Source: Azophilus sp965200465 (GTDB lineage Bacteria > Pseudomonadota > Gammaproteobacteria > Pseudomonadales > Azotimanducaceae). Taken from it: a stretch of 64,000 bases of DNA. Each line of letters starts with the position of its first letter. The first letter of the stretch is position 1. Under the pieces are notes generated by a model that was not told the origin of the DNA, did no database searches, and was given only the letters and a program-made list of their open reading frames with translations. Shown in pieces: positions 43,244-51,850 of this stretch. A program made the translations under genes and the position numbers. The DNA is taken from NCBI GenBank assembly GCA_965200465.1, contig OZ241358.1, forward strand, positions 2,356,001 to 2,420,000. Reading direction: 5' to 3'.

Positions 43244-43668
43244 CTTCGTTCAAGGATGAACGCCGAACCGGCACCTTGGCGGGTCAGGCCCCGCAGGAAG
43301 GCGCATCTTGCCTATGGGAGGGCGCCTTGACGCCCGGTCGCAGGCGGTGGCTGGCTTGGGCTTTGCAGCTTGCGGTGGCCTTGGCCGGAGGCTGGCTCTG
43401 GTTCGGCAACGCCGGCGCCGCGCTGCTGGGGCTTTGGGCCTACCTCTGGCGGCCGGCGGCGCAGTTGACGGTGGAGATTCGGCTGCCGGTGCATTGGGTG
43501 CGGCTGTCCCCCTACGCCATTACCTGCCGCTGCGGCGGCGGTTGGCTTGCCCGGCGAACGGTGCGCATCTACAGGGACGAAATGCCGCGGGAAGACTTCG
43601 CCGGCCTGCGCCGGCGGCTCAAGGACGCCAGCGCTCGGCAAGGGCGAGCCTTCCAAGCAGCCTCCTAG
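43240..43668 (+). CDS. ygfX: YgfX/CptA-like membrane protein
   Basis: A 142-residue protein with two adjacent hydrophobic segments (LAWALQLAVALAGGWLWF and AALLGLWAYLWRP) followed by a soluble part with VRIYRDEMPREDFAGLRRRLK. This layout and position after sdhE match YgfX (CptA), once described as the toxin of an sdhE-linked pair that interferes with FtsZ/MreB; that toxin role is disputed. The start is TTG 43240, overlapping the sdhE stop by 4 bases. Sequence similarity is limited, so position carries much of the call. Confidence 0.75.
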   Translation: MTSFKDERRTGTLAGQAPQEGASCLWEGALTPGRRRWLAWALQLAVALAGGWLWFGNAGAALLGLWAYLWRPAAQLTVEIRLPVHWVRLSPYAITCRCGGGWLARRTVRIYRDEMPREDFAGLRRRLKDASARQGRAFQAAS

Positions 43669-43675
43669 CTTGGGT

Positions 43676-45310
43676 TCAACGCACCGCCGACCGCTCCATG
43701 CGGGGGCGCATCAGGTCCAGATGCTCCACCGAACCAGGAAAGAGAATGGTGTCCTTGGCCGGGTCCGCCGCCCTGGGATGGTCCAGGTTGAAGTGCAGCC
43801 CCCGGCTTTCGCGGCGCAGCAGCGCGGAGCGGATGATGAGGTCGGCCACCTCTATGAGGTTGCGCAGTTCGATCAGATCGTTGCCCACCCGGTAGTGGCT
43901 GTAGTACTCGTGAACCTCCTGCTTGAGCAACTGCACCCGATGCAGCGCCCGCTGCAGCCGTTTGTCGGTGCGCACGATGCCCACGTAATCCCACATGAAG
44001 CGGCGCAGTTCCTCCCAGTTGTGGGCGATCACCACGTCTTCGTCGGAGTCCGTGACTTGGCTTTCATCCCAGTGCGGGGCCTCCACTTGCGGATGGGGCT
44101 CATCCAGCTGGGCGCGAATGGCCTGCGCCGCCACCTCCGCGAAGACCAGGCACTCGAGCAGGGAGTTGCTGGCCAGGCGGTTGGCGCCGTGCAGCCCGGT
44201 GCAGCTGACCTCGCCGACGGCGTACAGGCCGGGGACGTCCGTGCAGCCGTTTTGGTCCACCACCACGCCGCCGCAGGTGTAGTGCGCGGCCGGCACCACC
44301 GGAATGGGTTGGCCGGCCAGGTCGAAGCCGAGTTCCCGGCAGCGCCGGGCGATGGTGGGAAAGCGCTCCGCAACAAAACTCTTGGGCCGGTGGCTGATGT
44401 CCAGATACACGTTGTCCAGACCCAGACGCTTCATTTCGTGGTCTATGGCGCGGGCGACGACGTCCCGGGGCGCCAGTTCCGCCCTAGGGTCGAACCGGGG
44501 CATGAAGCGGCTGCCGTCCTCCAGAGTCAACACCCCACCTTCGCCGCGCACCGCTTCGGAAATCAGGAAGGACTTGGCCTGCGGATGGTACAGGCAGGTG
44601 GGATGGAACTGGATGAACTCCATGTTGGCGACGCGGCAGCCGGCCCGCCAAGCCATGGCGATGCCGTCGCCGGTGGAGCCGTCCGGGTTGCTGGTGTAGA
44701 GATAGACCTTGCTGGCCCCGCCAGTGGCCAGAATGACGAAGCGGGCTTGGAAAACCTCCACATGCCCGGTGGTGCGGTTCAGCACATAGGCGCCGGCGCA
44801 GCGGTTGCCGCGGCGTCCCAGCTTGCTCAGGTTGATCAGATCGATGGCGATGCGGTCATTGCGGAGCTCTATTTGAGGGTGGTCCAGCGCCCTTTGCGTC
44901 AACTTGGCGACCAACGCCTTGCCGGTGGCGTCGGCCACGTGCAGGATGCGGCGGAAGGAGTGGCCGCCCTCTCGAGTGAGGTCGAACTCCTCGCCAACGC
45001 TGTCGAAGGAGAGGCCGCGGCGGCGCAGCTGTTCGATGGCTTGCGGCGCTCGGGAGACGGTGAAGCCGACGATCGCCTCGTCGCAAAGCCCGGCGCCGGC
45101 GGCGATGGTGTCCTTGGCGTGGGCCTCGATGCTGTCGCCCGGCGCCGTGGCCGCCGCCACCCCGCCCTGCGCCCATTGCGAGGAACTGCCTTCGGGGCGG
45201 TCCTTGCACAGCAGGGTCACGCGGGCATGGGGCGCTAGGTTCAAGGCGGCGGAAAGGCCGGCTGCGCCTCCGCCGATGATGAGCACGTCCGTGGCGAAAC
45301 GCCGAGTCAT
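43676..45310 (-). CDS. nadB: L-aspartate oxidase NadB
   Basis: NadB oxidises L-aspartate to iminoaspartate, the first step of NAD synthesis. The 544 residues include the FAD-binding VLIIGGGAAGLSAAL, SSQWAQGGVAAA, EFIQFHPTCLY, RGEGGVL, PAAHYTCGGVVVD and GLYAVGEVSCTGLHGANRLASNSLLE, all family-defining. The C-terminal helical domain is present. The sdhE-nadB neighbourhood is as in Pseudomonas. nadA and nadC are not in the window. Confidence 0.97.
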   Translation of the reverse strand: MTRRFATDVLIIGGGAAGLSAALNLAPHARVTLLCKDRPEGSSSQWAQGGVAAATAPGDSIEAHAKDTIAAGAGLCDEAIVGFTVSRAPQAIEQLRRRGLSFDSVGEEFDLTREGGHSFRRILHVADATGKALVAKLTQRALDHPQIELRNDRIAIDLINLSKLGRRGNRCAGAYVLNRTTGHVEVFQARFVILATGGASKVYLYTSNPDGSTGDGIAMAWRAGCRVANMEFIQFHPTCLYHPQAKSFLISEAVRGEGGVLTLEDGSRFMPRFDPRAELAPRDVVARAIDHEMKRLGLDNVYLDISHRPKSFVAERFPTIARRCRELGFDLAGQPIPVVPAAHYTCGGVVVDQNGCTDVPGLYAVGEVSCTGLHGANRLASNSLLECLVFAEVAAQAIRAQLDEPHPQVEAPHWDESQVTDSDEDVVIAHNWEELRRFMWDYVGIVRTDKRLQRALHRVQLLKQEVHEYYSHYRVGNDLIELRNLIEVADLIIRSALLRRESRGLHFNLDHPRAADPAKDTILFPGSVEHLDLMRPRMERSAVR

Positions 45311-45416
45311 GCCGACGCATCCTCAAGCAACCTAAAGATCAAGCCAACTTTAGCAAAGCGTTGCGGGCGGACAAGCGAGGCCTGCCGGAAGCCGCCAACA
45401 GGAGTACACTTCGTCT

Positions 45417-46160
45417 ATGGAAAAGGCGGAAGAAAGGGTTGGCTTCGGGTTTCGCAACGTCGCGCCGGAGGAGAAGACGCGCTTGGTGGGCGAGGTGTTC
45501 ACTTCGGTGGCGCGGCGCTACGACCTGATGAACGACCTGATGTCCTTGGGGTCGCATCGGTTGATGAAGCGAATGCTGGTGGAGATGTCCGGCGCCCGTC
45601 CGGGGCACTGCTTGCTGGACCTCGCCGGCGGCACTGGAGACATCGCCCGCCTCTTGGCGCCGGTGGTGGGGACGGCCGGGCGCGTGGTGCTGGCGGACCT
45701 CAACCCCTCCATGCTGGCCCTCGGCCGGGACAAGACCTTGAACGCCGGGCTGGCGCAGGTGCAGTGCTGCTGCGCCAAGGCGGAGGCCCTGCCGTTTGCG
45801 GAGCATGAATTTGACGGCGCCGCCATCGGCTTTGGGCTGCGCAACTTCACGGACAAGCGCCGGGCGCTGGCGGAGTTGAAGCGGGTTCTCAAGCCCAGCG
45901 GCGCACTGCTGGTGCTGGACTTCTCCAAGCCGACCAACCCCTGGCTGGACGCCGCCTTGCGCGGCTTCCAAAGCACTTGGCCGGCCCTCGGCAGGCTGGT
46001 CGTTGGGGACGCCGACAGCTACCGCTACCTGATTGAGTCCATTCGCGTCCATCCGCACCAGCAGGCATTAAGGGTGCTGTTGACCGACGCCGATTTTGAG
46101 GCCGTGGAGCACCATGACCTGCTCGGCGGCGTCGCCGCCATTCATCGGGCCGTGGCGTGA
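45417..46160 (+). CDS. ubiE: ubiquinone/menaquinone C-methyltransferase UbiE
   Basis: UbiE C-methylates demethylmenaquinol and the ubiquinone precursor. 247 residues with VFTSVARRYDLMNDLMSLGSHRLMKR, the SAM loop LLDLAGGTGDIARLL, and FGLRNFTDKRRALAELKRVLKPSG. Complete and normal in length. From base 45808 onward the gene is part of an 826-bp tandem duplication, so its last 117 codons are repeated downstream as a fragment. Confidence 0.96.
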   Translation: MEKAEERVGFGFRNVAPEEKTRLVGEVFTSVARRYDLMNDLMSLGSHRLMKRMLVEMSGARPGHCLLDLAGGTGDIARLLAPVVGTAGRVVLADLNPSMLALGRDKTLNAGLAQVQCCCAKAEALPFAEHEFDGAAIGFGLRNFTDKRRALAELKRVLKPSGALLVLDFSKPTNPWLDAALRGFQSTWPALGRLVVGDADSYRYLIESIRVHPHQQALRVLLTDADFEAVEHHDLLGGVAAIHRAVA

Positions 46161-46633
46161 ACCCGCTTTTTCCATCATCGGAAGCCGTCGCCTCGCTGGA
46201 CGCCCTGTTCGCCGACTGCGTGGAGACCTTGAGCAACGCCGTCCTCCTGCTTGACGGCGCCGCGGCGGAGCGCTTGGCCGCGCTTGAGGGGCGGCGGCTG
46301 CGCATTCAGTGCAAGGCGCCGGCTAAGACCCTTACCCTGGGCGTGCAGCGACGCCGTCTTAGCGTGTCGGCGGAGGCCATCGGCGAGGCCGACGTCAGCG
46401 TTTGCGGGTCGGCGTCGGCGCTGTTGGCTTGGGCCTTGGGCGGCTTCGGCAAAGCCGGCGGCCAACTGGACGTTGCAGGGGACGAGGCGCTCCTTGCGGA
46501 GTTCGCCGCCGCCCTGCGTCCCAGCGGCCTGGACGCCATTGTCGAACGGCTGCCCGGCAACCTAAGCGAAGATTTGTTCGGCGCCTTGGAGCTGGGCGGC
46601 GCGGCGTTGCGCTCCGCGGCGGAAGCCGGCGCC
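45808..46633. repeat. 826-bp direct tandem repeat, copy 1
   Basis: Begins at AATTTGACGGCG inside ubiE and ends at GAAGCCGGCGCC inside ubiJ. Every coordinate in this copy maps to the second copy with a constant offset of 826, and all reading frames on both strands are identical, so the copies appear exact. Confidence 0.95.
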
Positions 46634-46705
46634 AATTTGACGGCGCCGCCATCGGCTTTGGGCTGCGCAACTTCACGGACAAGCGCCGGGCGCTGGCGGA
46701 GTTGA
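46157..46705 (+). CDS. ubiJ: UbiJ copy with altered C-terminus (first duplicate)
   Basis: UbiJ is an SCP2-domain lipid-binding factor that with UbiK supports aerobic ubiquinone synthesis. Residues 1-159 equal those of the second copy, covering the SCP2-like domain (LEGRRLRIQCKAPAKTLTLGV, FGKAGGQLDVAGDEALL). At the duplication junction the frame leaves ubiJ and reads 23 unrelated residues made from ubiE sequence in another frame before stopping. The product may still fold because only 12 native residues are lost. It overlaps the ubiE stop by 4 bases. Confidence 0.8.
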   Translation: MNPLFPSSEAVASLDALFADCVETLSNAVLLLDGAAAERLAALEGRRLRIQCKAPAKTLTLGVQRRRLSVSAEAIGEADVSVCGSASALLAWALGGFGKAGGQLDVAGDEALLAEFAAALRPSGLDAIVERLPGNLSEDLFGALELGGAALRSAAEAGANLTAPPSALGCATSRTSAGRWRS

Positions 46706-46986
46706 AGCGGGTTCTCAAGCCCAGCGGCGCACTGCTGGTGCTGGACTTCTCCAAGCCGACCAACCCCTGGCTGGACGCCGCCTTGCGCGGCTTCCAAAGC
46801 ACTTGGCCGGCCCTCGGCAGGCTGGTCGTTGGGGACGCCGACAGCTACCGCTACCTGATTGAGTCCATTCGCGTCCATCCGCACCAGCAGGCATTAAGGG
46901 TGCTGTTGACCGACGCCGATTTTGAGGCCGTGGAGCACCATGACCTGCTCGGCGGCGTCGCCGCCATTCATCGGGCCGTGGCGTGA
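46634..46986 (+). pseudogene. headless ubiE fragment
   Basis: The last 117 codons of ubiE (from FDGAAIGFGLRNF to the stop) recur here without a start codon or SAM loop. It can only be translated as part of a longer non-native frame. It lies between the two ubiJ copies and is a by-product of the tandem duplication. Confidence 0.9.
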
Positions 46987-47459
46987 ACCCGCTTTTTCCA
47001 TCATCGGAAGCCGTCGCCTCGCTGGACGCCCTGTTCGCCGACTGCGTGGAGACCTTGAGCAACGCCGTCCTCCTGCTTGACGGCGCCGCGGCGGAGCGCT
47101 TGGCCGCGCTTGAGGGGCGGCGGCTGCGCATTCAGTGCAAGGCGCCGGCTAAGACCCTTACCCTGGGCGTGCAGCGACGCCGTCTTAGCGTGTCGGCGGA
47201 GGCCATCGGCGAGGCCGACGTCAGCGTTTGCGGGTCGGCGTCGGCGCTGTTGGCTTGGGCCTTGGGCGGCTTCGGCAAAGCCGGCGGCCAACTGGACGTT
47301 GCAGGGGACGAGGCGCTCCTTGCGGAGTTCGCCGCCGCCCTGCGTCCCAGCGGCCTGGACGCCATTGTCGAACGGCTGCCCGGCAACCTAAGCGAAGATT
47401 TGTTCGGCGCCTTGGAGCTGGGCGGCGCGGCGTTGCGCTCCGCGGCGGAAGCCGGCGCC
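46634..47459. repeat. 826-bp direct tandem repeat, copy 2
   Basis: Second copy, directly abutting the first. I see no microhomology at the junction: the bases flanking the original left border (CATG) and right border (GATG after GCC) share little. Confidence 0.95.
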
Positions 47460-47498
47460 GATGCGCTCAAGAGCGGCTTGGCGAAGAAGGGTCCGTGA
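46983..47498 (+). CDS. ubiJ: ubiquinone biosynthesis accessory factor UbiJ (second, native copy)
   Basis: The 171-residue protein carries the native C-terminus (AEAGADALKSGLAKKGP) and leads directly into ubiB with a 4-base overlap, so this is the original 3' end. It has the SCP2-like hydrophobic ligand-binding domain and is somewhat shorter than the E. coli protein (201). The ATG overlaps the stop of the ubiE fragment in the same way that the first copy overlaps ubiE. Confidence 0.88.
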   Translation: MNPLFPSSEAVASLDALFADCVETLSNAVLLLDGAAAERLAALEGRRLRIQCKAPAKTLTLGVQRRRLSVSAEAIGEADVSVCGSASALLAWALGGFGKAGGQLDVAGDEALLAEFAAALRPSGLDAIVERLPGNLSEDLFGALELGGAALRSAAEAGADALKSGLAKKGP

Positions 47499-49150
47499 GC
47501 AGCCGGCTGCTGCAGATTGCCCGCATCGCCGCCCGCCATCGGTTGGACGCGGTGGCGTCGGCGGAAGCGCTGGCGGCCGGCGACATCCCGCGCGTCGCTC
47601 GCTGGGCCTTGCTTGCTTGGCCGGGGCGCTGGCTGCCGGCGCCGCGCCGCCGCCCGGCCGTGCGCCTAAGGCTGGCGTTTGAGGCGCTTGGGCCGGTGTT
47701 CATCAAGTTCGGCCAGCTGCTCTCCACGCGGCGGGACATGCTGCCGCCGGACTACGCCGATGAACTGGCGAAGCTGCAGGACCATGTGCCGCCCTTCCCC
47801 GGCGAGGAGGCGCAAGCGCTCGTCGAGCAAGCCTTGGGCGCGGACTTTGCGGTGCGCATTCGGCGCTTTGACGTGCAGCCCATCGCCTCCGCCTCCATCG
47901 CCCAAGTGCATGGCGCGGTGCTGGCCGACGGCGCCGAGGTGGTGGTCAAGGTGGTGCGCCCGAACATCGAAGGCACCATGCGGGCGGACTTGGAGGTGCT
48001 GGCCCGGCTGGCAGGTTGGATCGACCGGCACATCGTCGCCAGCCGCCGCTTGCGCCTGCCGGAGGTGGTGGCGGACTACGCCGGCACCGTCCTGAACGAA
48101 CTGGACATGATGCAGGAGGCGGCCAACACGCAAAGGCTGCGGGAGAACTTCGCCGGCTCGAACCTGCTCTACGTGCCGCGGGTGCATCATGACCTGACCC
48201 GGCGGAATCTTCTGGTGCTGGAGCGCATCGAGGGGGTGCCTGTCAGCCGCGTGGAGGCCCTTAGGGCGCAGGGCGCGAACCTCGCGCTCTTGGCGCAGAA
48301 GGGGGTGGAGACGTTCTTCACCCAGGTGTTCGTGCATAACTTCTTCCATGCGGACATGCATCCGGGCAACATCTTCGTGGATGTGCGCAACCCGGAGGAT
48401 CCGCACTACATCGCCCTGGACTGCGCCATCATCGGCCGGCTCGACGAGCGCGACCAAGACTATCTGGCCCGCAACCTGCTGGCGTTCTTCAACCGGGACT
48501 ACCGGCAGGTGGCGCGTTTGCACCTGGAGTCCGGCTGGGTGCCGCAAAGCACCGACGAGGCGGAATTCGAGCGGGTCATTCGGGAGGTCTGCGACCCCAT
48601 TTTCGCCAAGCCGCTGACGGACATCTCCTTCGGCCATTTCCTGGTCGATCTGTTCCGCACCGCCGCTGAGTTCGACATGGAGATCCAGCCGCAACTGGTG
48701 CTGCTGCAGAAGACCCTGCTCTATGTGGAGGGCGTTGGTCGTCAGCTGTACCCGGAGCTTGATCTTTGGGCCACCGCCAAGCCCTTCATGGAGCGCTGGA
48801 TGCGCGAGCGGCTGAGCCCCTTGGCGGCGGTGCGCCGGTTCGCGGAGCGGGCGCCGGACATCATCGAACAGTTGCCGCGCCTGCCGGAACTGTTGGCGGA
48901 CAGCGGGCGCACCCTCCGCCGGCTGGAGTCCGGGCTGAAGGAGCAGCAGATGCACACCCGCAAGCTGGAGGACGAATTCGCCCGCAGCCAACGCCGCCGG
49001 CGCGGCCGGCGAGCCCTTGGCGCCGCATTGGCCGGCGCCGCGGCGGTTTTGCTTTGGGGGCCGGTCAGCCAGGCGTTCAGCGGCAACCTAGCCGCCTTCG
49101 CCGGGTTGCTCAGCGCTTTGGCCAGTTCCTATTTGCTGGTGCGGGCGTAG
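47495..49150 (+). CDS. ubiB: ubiquinone biosynthesis kinase-like protein UbiB
   Basis: An ABC1/ADCK atypical kinase family ATPase required for ubiquinone synthesis. It starts at GTG 47495, overlapping the ubiJ stop. The family KxGQ motif is VFIKFGQLLSTRRDMLP, the Ala-rich loop ASASIAQVHGAVL, the ATP Lys in VVVKVVRPN, FHADMHPGNIF the catalytic loop, and LDCAIIGRLDE in place of DFG. Two C-terminal hydrophobic helices (ALGAALAGAAAVLLWGP and LAAFAGLLSALASSYLLV) anchor it to the membrane. 551 residues. Confidence 0.96.
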   Translation: MSSRLLQIARIAARHRLDAVASAEALAAGDIPRVARWALLAWPGRWLPAPRRRPAVRLRLAFEALGPVFIKFGQLLSTRRDMLPPDYADELAKLQDHVPPFPGEEAQALVEQALGADFAVRIRRFDVQPIASASIAQVHGAVLADGAEVVVKVVRPNIEGTMRADLEVLARLAGWIDRHIVASRRLRLPEVVADYAGTVLNELDMMQEAANTQRLRENFAGSNLLYVPRVHHDLTRRNLLVLERIEGVPVSRVEALRAQGANLALLAQKGVETFFTQVFVHNFFHADMHPGNIFVDVRNPEDPHYIALDCAIIGRLDERDQDYLARNLLAFFNRDYRQVARLHLESGWVPQSTDEAEFERVIREVCDPIFAKPLTDISFGHFLVDLFRTAAEFDMEIQPQLVLLQKTLLYVEGVGRQLYPELDLWATAKPFMERWMRERLSPLAAVRRFAERAPDIIEQLPRLPELLADSGRTLRRLESGLKEQQMHTRKLEDEFARSQRRRRGRRALGAALAGAAAVLLWGPVSQAFSGNLAAFAGLLSALASSYLLVRA

Positions 49151-49197
49151 AATGCGCTTCGCCAAAGGATGCGCGCGTTTGCGGAACAGGTTGAGCC

Positions 49198-49560
49198 ATG
49201 CAGGAAGCGGTCATCAAGGAACTGACGGACATTTTGCGCCGCCGCAGGAGCGCCTCGCCGGAGGCTTCCTACGTCGCCTCCCTGTTCGCCGGGGGCATCG
49301 ACGGGATTTTGCGCAAGCTCGGCGAGGAGGCCACCGAATTGACGTTGGCCGCCAAAAACGCCGCCGCCGGCGCAGACCAGGGCGCCGCCTCCGGCCGGGA
49401 CGCCGCGCTGATTCACGAGACGGCCGATCTGTGGTTTCACTGCATGGTGCTGCTGGTTCACCAAAACCAGGACCCGCAGTGGGTGCTTGACGAATTGCGC
49501 CGCCGCCTTGGCGTCTCCGGCCATGCGGAAAAGGCGCGGCGGGCCTCAAGCGACCTATAA
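49198..49560 (+). CDS. hisE: phosphoribosyl-ATP pyrophosphatase HisE
   Basis: HisE carries out the second step of histidine synthesis. The 120-residue protein has SYVASLFAGGIDGILRKLGEEATELTLAAKN with the metal-binding Glu residues, and ETADLWFHCMVLL. It starts 47 bases after ubiB. In Pseudomonas hisI precedes hisE here; it is absent from this position and from the rest of the window. Confidence 0.95.
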   Translation: MQEAVIKELTDILRRRRSASPEASYVASLFAGGIDGILRKLGEEATELTLAAKNAAAGADQGAASGRDAALIHETADLWFHCMVLLVHQNQDPQWVLDELRRRLGVSGHAEKARRASSDL

Positions 49561-49591
49561 TGCAGGATGAAGAGCAACCGGGGGAATAGCC

Positions 49592-49828
49592 ATGCCGGGT
49601 GGATTTGGGCTTACTGAACTGCTGGTCGTTCTGGCCATCGTGCTGCTCATATTTGGCCCGCGGCGGCTGAAGAGCATCGGCGCGGACTTGGGGAACGCCA
49701 TCAAGGGCTTTCGCAAGGCCGTCACGGACGACGAGGCCAAGGCGGCGCACGCCGATGCGGAGGCGGACGCCATAGAGGGCGAGGTCACCGCCCGCAAGGC
49801 GGAGGCCAAACAGGAGACCCATGTTTGA
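49592..49828 (+). CDS. tatA: twin-arginine translocase subunit TatA
   Basis: 78 residues: N-terminal TM helix (LTELLVVLAIVLLIF), the FGPRRLKSIGADLGNAIKGFRKAV hinge and amphipathic helix, then a charged tail. TatA oligomers form the passage for folded proteins. It overlaps tatB by 8 bases. Confidence 0.95.
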   Translation: MPGGFGLTELLVVLAIVLLIFGPRRLKSIGADLGNAIKGFRKAVTDDEAKAAHADAEADAIEGEVTARKAEAKQETHV

Positions 49829-50147
49829 CATCGGCTTTCCGGAGCTACTGTTGGTGGCCATCGTCGGCTTGCTGGTCATTGGCCCGGAGCGGCTGCCGGA
49901 GGCCTTGCGCACCCTGGGCCTGTGGCTTGGCCGCATGCGCCGCAGCTTCACCACCGTCAAGACGGACATCGAAAGGGAAATCGGCATGGACGAAGTGCGC
50001 CGGCAGTTGCACAACGAAGCGGTCATGGACGAGATGAAGCGCATCGAGCGGGAAGTGCAGGAAACCGGCAAGGCCGCGTCCCTTGAGGCGCCGGGGCAGG
50101 AGCAGCCGGCGGTGCCGCAACAGCCGAAAACGCAGGATCCGGACTGA
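49821..50147 (+). CDS. tatB: twin-arginine translocase subunit TatB
   Basis: 108 residues beginning MFDIGFPELLLVAIVGLLVIGPERLPEALR, the TatB-specific N-terminus with Glu in the TM helix, followed by a long amphipathic region and Pro/Gln-rich tail. Works with TatC in signal-peptide recognition. Confidence 0.95.
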   Translation: MFDIGFPELLLVAIVGLLVIGPERLPEALRTLGLWLGRMRRSFTTVKTDIEREIGMDEVRRQLHNEAVMDEMKRIEREVQETGKAASLEAPGQEQPAVPQQPKTQDPD

Positions 50148-50271
50148 CGGCGAATGGAGCTTTCACCGAGGCGCCGCTCGGCCTCCGGGCGCGGTGGGGC
50201 CGCCCGTCGCCGCCCGCCGATGATCGGTTCGCTGCTGTCCGCCTCGCCGCGTCCGCAGCCCGAAGCCGGCA

Positions 50272-51141
50272 ATGGCTGACGAGAAGTCCGCACTCTCCGG
50301 CGACGCGGCACCGTCTTCCGGGCAACCTGCAGACGACGGCCGCTCCAGCAACGCTTCACCGCCAGAGGCCGCCGCCAAAAACCACGACGAACTGGTGGAC
50401 AGCGCGGAGATGCCGTTCATGGCCCATGTGGTGGAGTTGCGGCAGCGCCTGCTGCGCAGCCTGGCCGCCGTGGGCCTGCTGTTTTTGCCCATCTACTACT
50501 TCGCCAACGATCTCTACACCCTGGTGGCCACGCCGCTGATGGCGCGGTTGCCGGGCGACGGCGCCATGATCGCCACCGAAGTGGCGTCCCCTTTCCTAAC
50601 GCCCTTCAAGCTGGCCATCTATGCGGCCATCTTCGTCGGCATGCCGGTGCTGCTGCACCAGGCTTGGGGCTTCGTGGCGCCCGGTCTCTACAAGCACGAA
50701 AAACGCTTCGCCCTGCCCCTGCTGCTGTCCAGCATCTGCCTGTTCTACCTGGGCATGGCGTTCGCCTACTTCGCGGTCTTTCCGCTAGTGTTTCAGTTCA
50801 TGGCCAACGTCACCCCCATCGGCGTGACCATGATGACGGACATCAACCGCTACCTGGACTTCGTGCTCACCCTGTTCTTCGCCTTCGGCTTCGCTTTTGA
50901 GATCCCCATCGCCATCCTGCTGCTGGTTTGGTCCGGCATCAGCACCGCCGCGAGCATCGCCCACAAGCGCCCCTACGTCATCGTCGGCTGCTTCGTCGCC
51001 GGCATGATCCTGACGCCGCCGGACGTGATCTCCCAATTGCTGCTGGCGCTGCCGACCTGGGTGCTGTTTGAAGTCGGCGTCCTTTTTGCCCGCTTCGCGG
51101 AGAAGCCTGACAAGCCGGAGCAAGGGCAAGTTGACGCTTAG
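50272..51141 (+). CDS. tatC: twin-arginine translocase subunit TatC
   Basis: The core of TatC with six TM segments, starting at MPFMAHVVELRQRLLRSL, which binds twin-Arg signal peptides; FVAPGLYKHEKRFALPLL and ILTPPDVISQLLLALPTW are conserved. An extra hydrophilic N-terminal stretch of about 46 residues (from ATG 50272) is unusual; an in-frame ATG at 50410 (MPFMAH) would give a normal length. The 124 bases between tatB and tatC hold no gene. Confidence 0.94.
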   Translation: MADEKSALSGDAAPSSGQPADDGRSSNASPPEAAAKNHDELVDSAEMPFMAHVVELRQRLLRSLAAVGLLFLPIYYFANDLYTLVATPLMARLPGDGAMIATEVASPFLTPFKLAIYAAIFVGMPVLLHQAWGFVAPGLYKHEKRFALPLLLSSICLFYLGMAFAYFAVFPLVFQFMANVTPIGVTMMTDINRYLDFVLTLFFAFGFAFEIPIAILLLVWSGISTAASIAHKRPYVIVGCFVAGMILTPPDVISQLLLALPTWVLFEVGVLFARFAEKPDKPEQGQVDA

Positions 51142-51158
51142 CCGCCGCCCAAGCGCCC

Positions 51159-51596
51159 TCACCGCTCCAGCAGGAAGGTGACGGGGCCGTCATTGACCAA
51201 GGCGACCTGCATGTCGGCACCGAAGCGGCCGGTTTGCACATCGCCGCCGCCCGCCCGCAGGCCGGACGCATAGCGCTGGTACAGGCGCTCCGCCTGTTGC
51301 GGCGGAGCGGCGCCGGTGAAGCTGGGCCTTTTGCCCTTGCGCACGTCTCCGGCCAAGGTGAATTGGGAAACCACCAGAACGGCGCCGCCCACCTCGAGCA
51401 CCGAGCGGTTCATGGGCTTTTGCTCGTCCGGGAAGATGCGCAGCCCCAGGGTCTTGTCCGCCAGCCACTGGGCCTGCGCCTCGCCATCGGCGGGAAAGAC
51501 CCCCACGAACGCCAGCAGCCCGGCGTCGATTGCGGCGATGGTCTGCGCATCCACGCTGACCGACGCCCGCGCCACCCGCTGCAGCAGAACCCTCAT
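51159..51596 (-). CDS. dtd: D-aminoacyl-tRNA deacylase Dtd
   Basis: Dtd removes D-amino acids (and Gly from tRNA-Ala) from tRNAs. 145 residues: MRVLLQRVARASVSVD, GLLAFVGVFPADGE, the SQFTLAGDVRKGKRPSFTGAA loop, and NDGPVTFLLE with the cross-subunit Gly-cisPro. The ATG at 51596 gives the family length. It is convergent with tatC, 17 bases apart. Confidence 0.95.
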   Translation of the reverse strand: MRVLLQRVARASVSVDAQTIAAIDAGLLAFVGVFPADGEAQAQWLADKTLGLRIFPDEQKPMNRSVLEVGGAVLVVSQFTLAGDVRKGKRPSFTGAAPPQQAERLYQRYASGLRAGGGDVQTGRFGADMQVALVNDGPVTFLLER

Positions 51597-51850
51597 CGGT
51601 GCCCGCGCATCCGCTGTTGTTTGGTCTGTTGTTGGCCTGTCATGGCCTGAAATTTTGACCGATGCGCCCAACAAAGGCGACCCTGTCCCGCCAGCATTGG
51701 ATTGCGCCCTTGAGCCTAGGGGAGTTGACGGCGTCGGAGCGACGCCTGCTGCGGCGGCCATTCAAATAATGGAGATAAAATGGAAGTTCCGGGCGCGGGC
51801 GGGGTCGGGTTCGCCGGCCATGCGCCAAGTTCTTCGGCAGGCCGGGGAGA

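Noticed and set aside
46402..46986. Open frame reading from ubiJ sequence into the ubiE fragment
   Set aside because: The first part is an out-of-frame reading of ubiJ and the rest lacks the methyltransferase SAM loop; it is a product of the duplication, not a gene.
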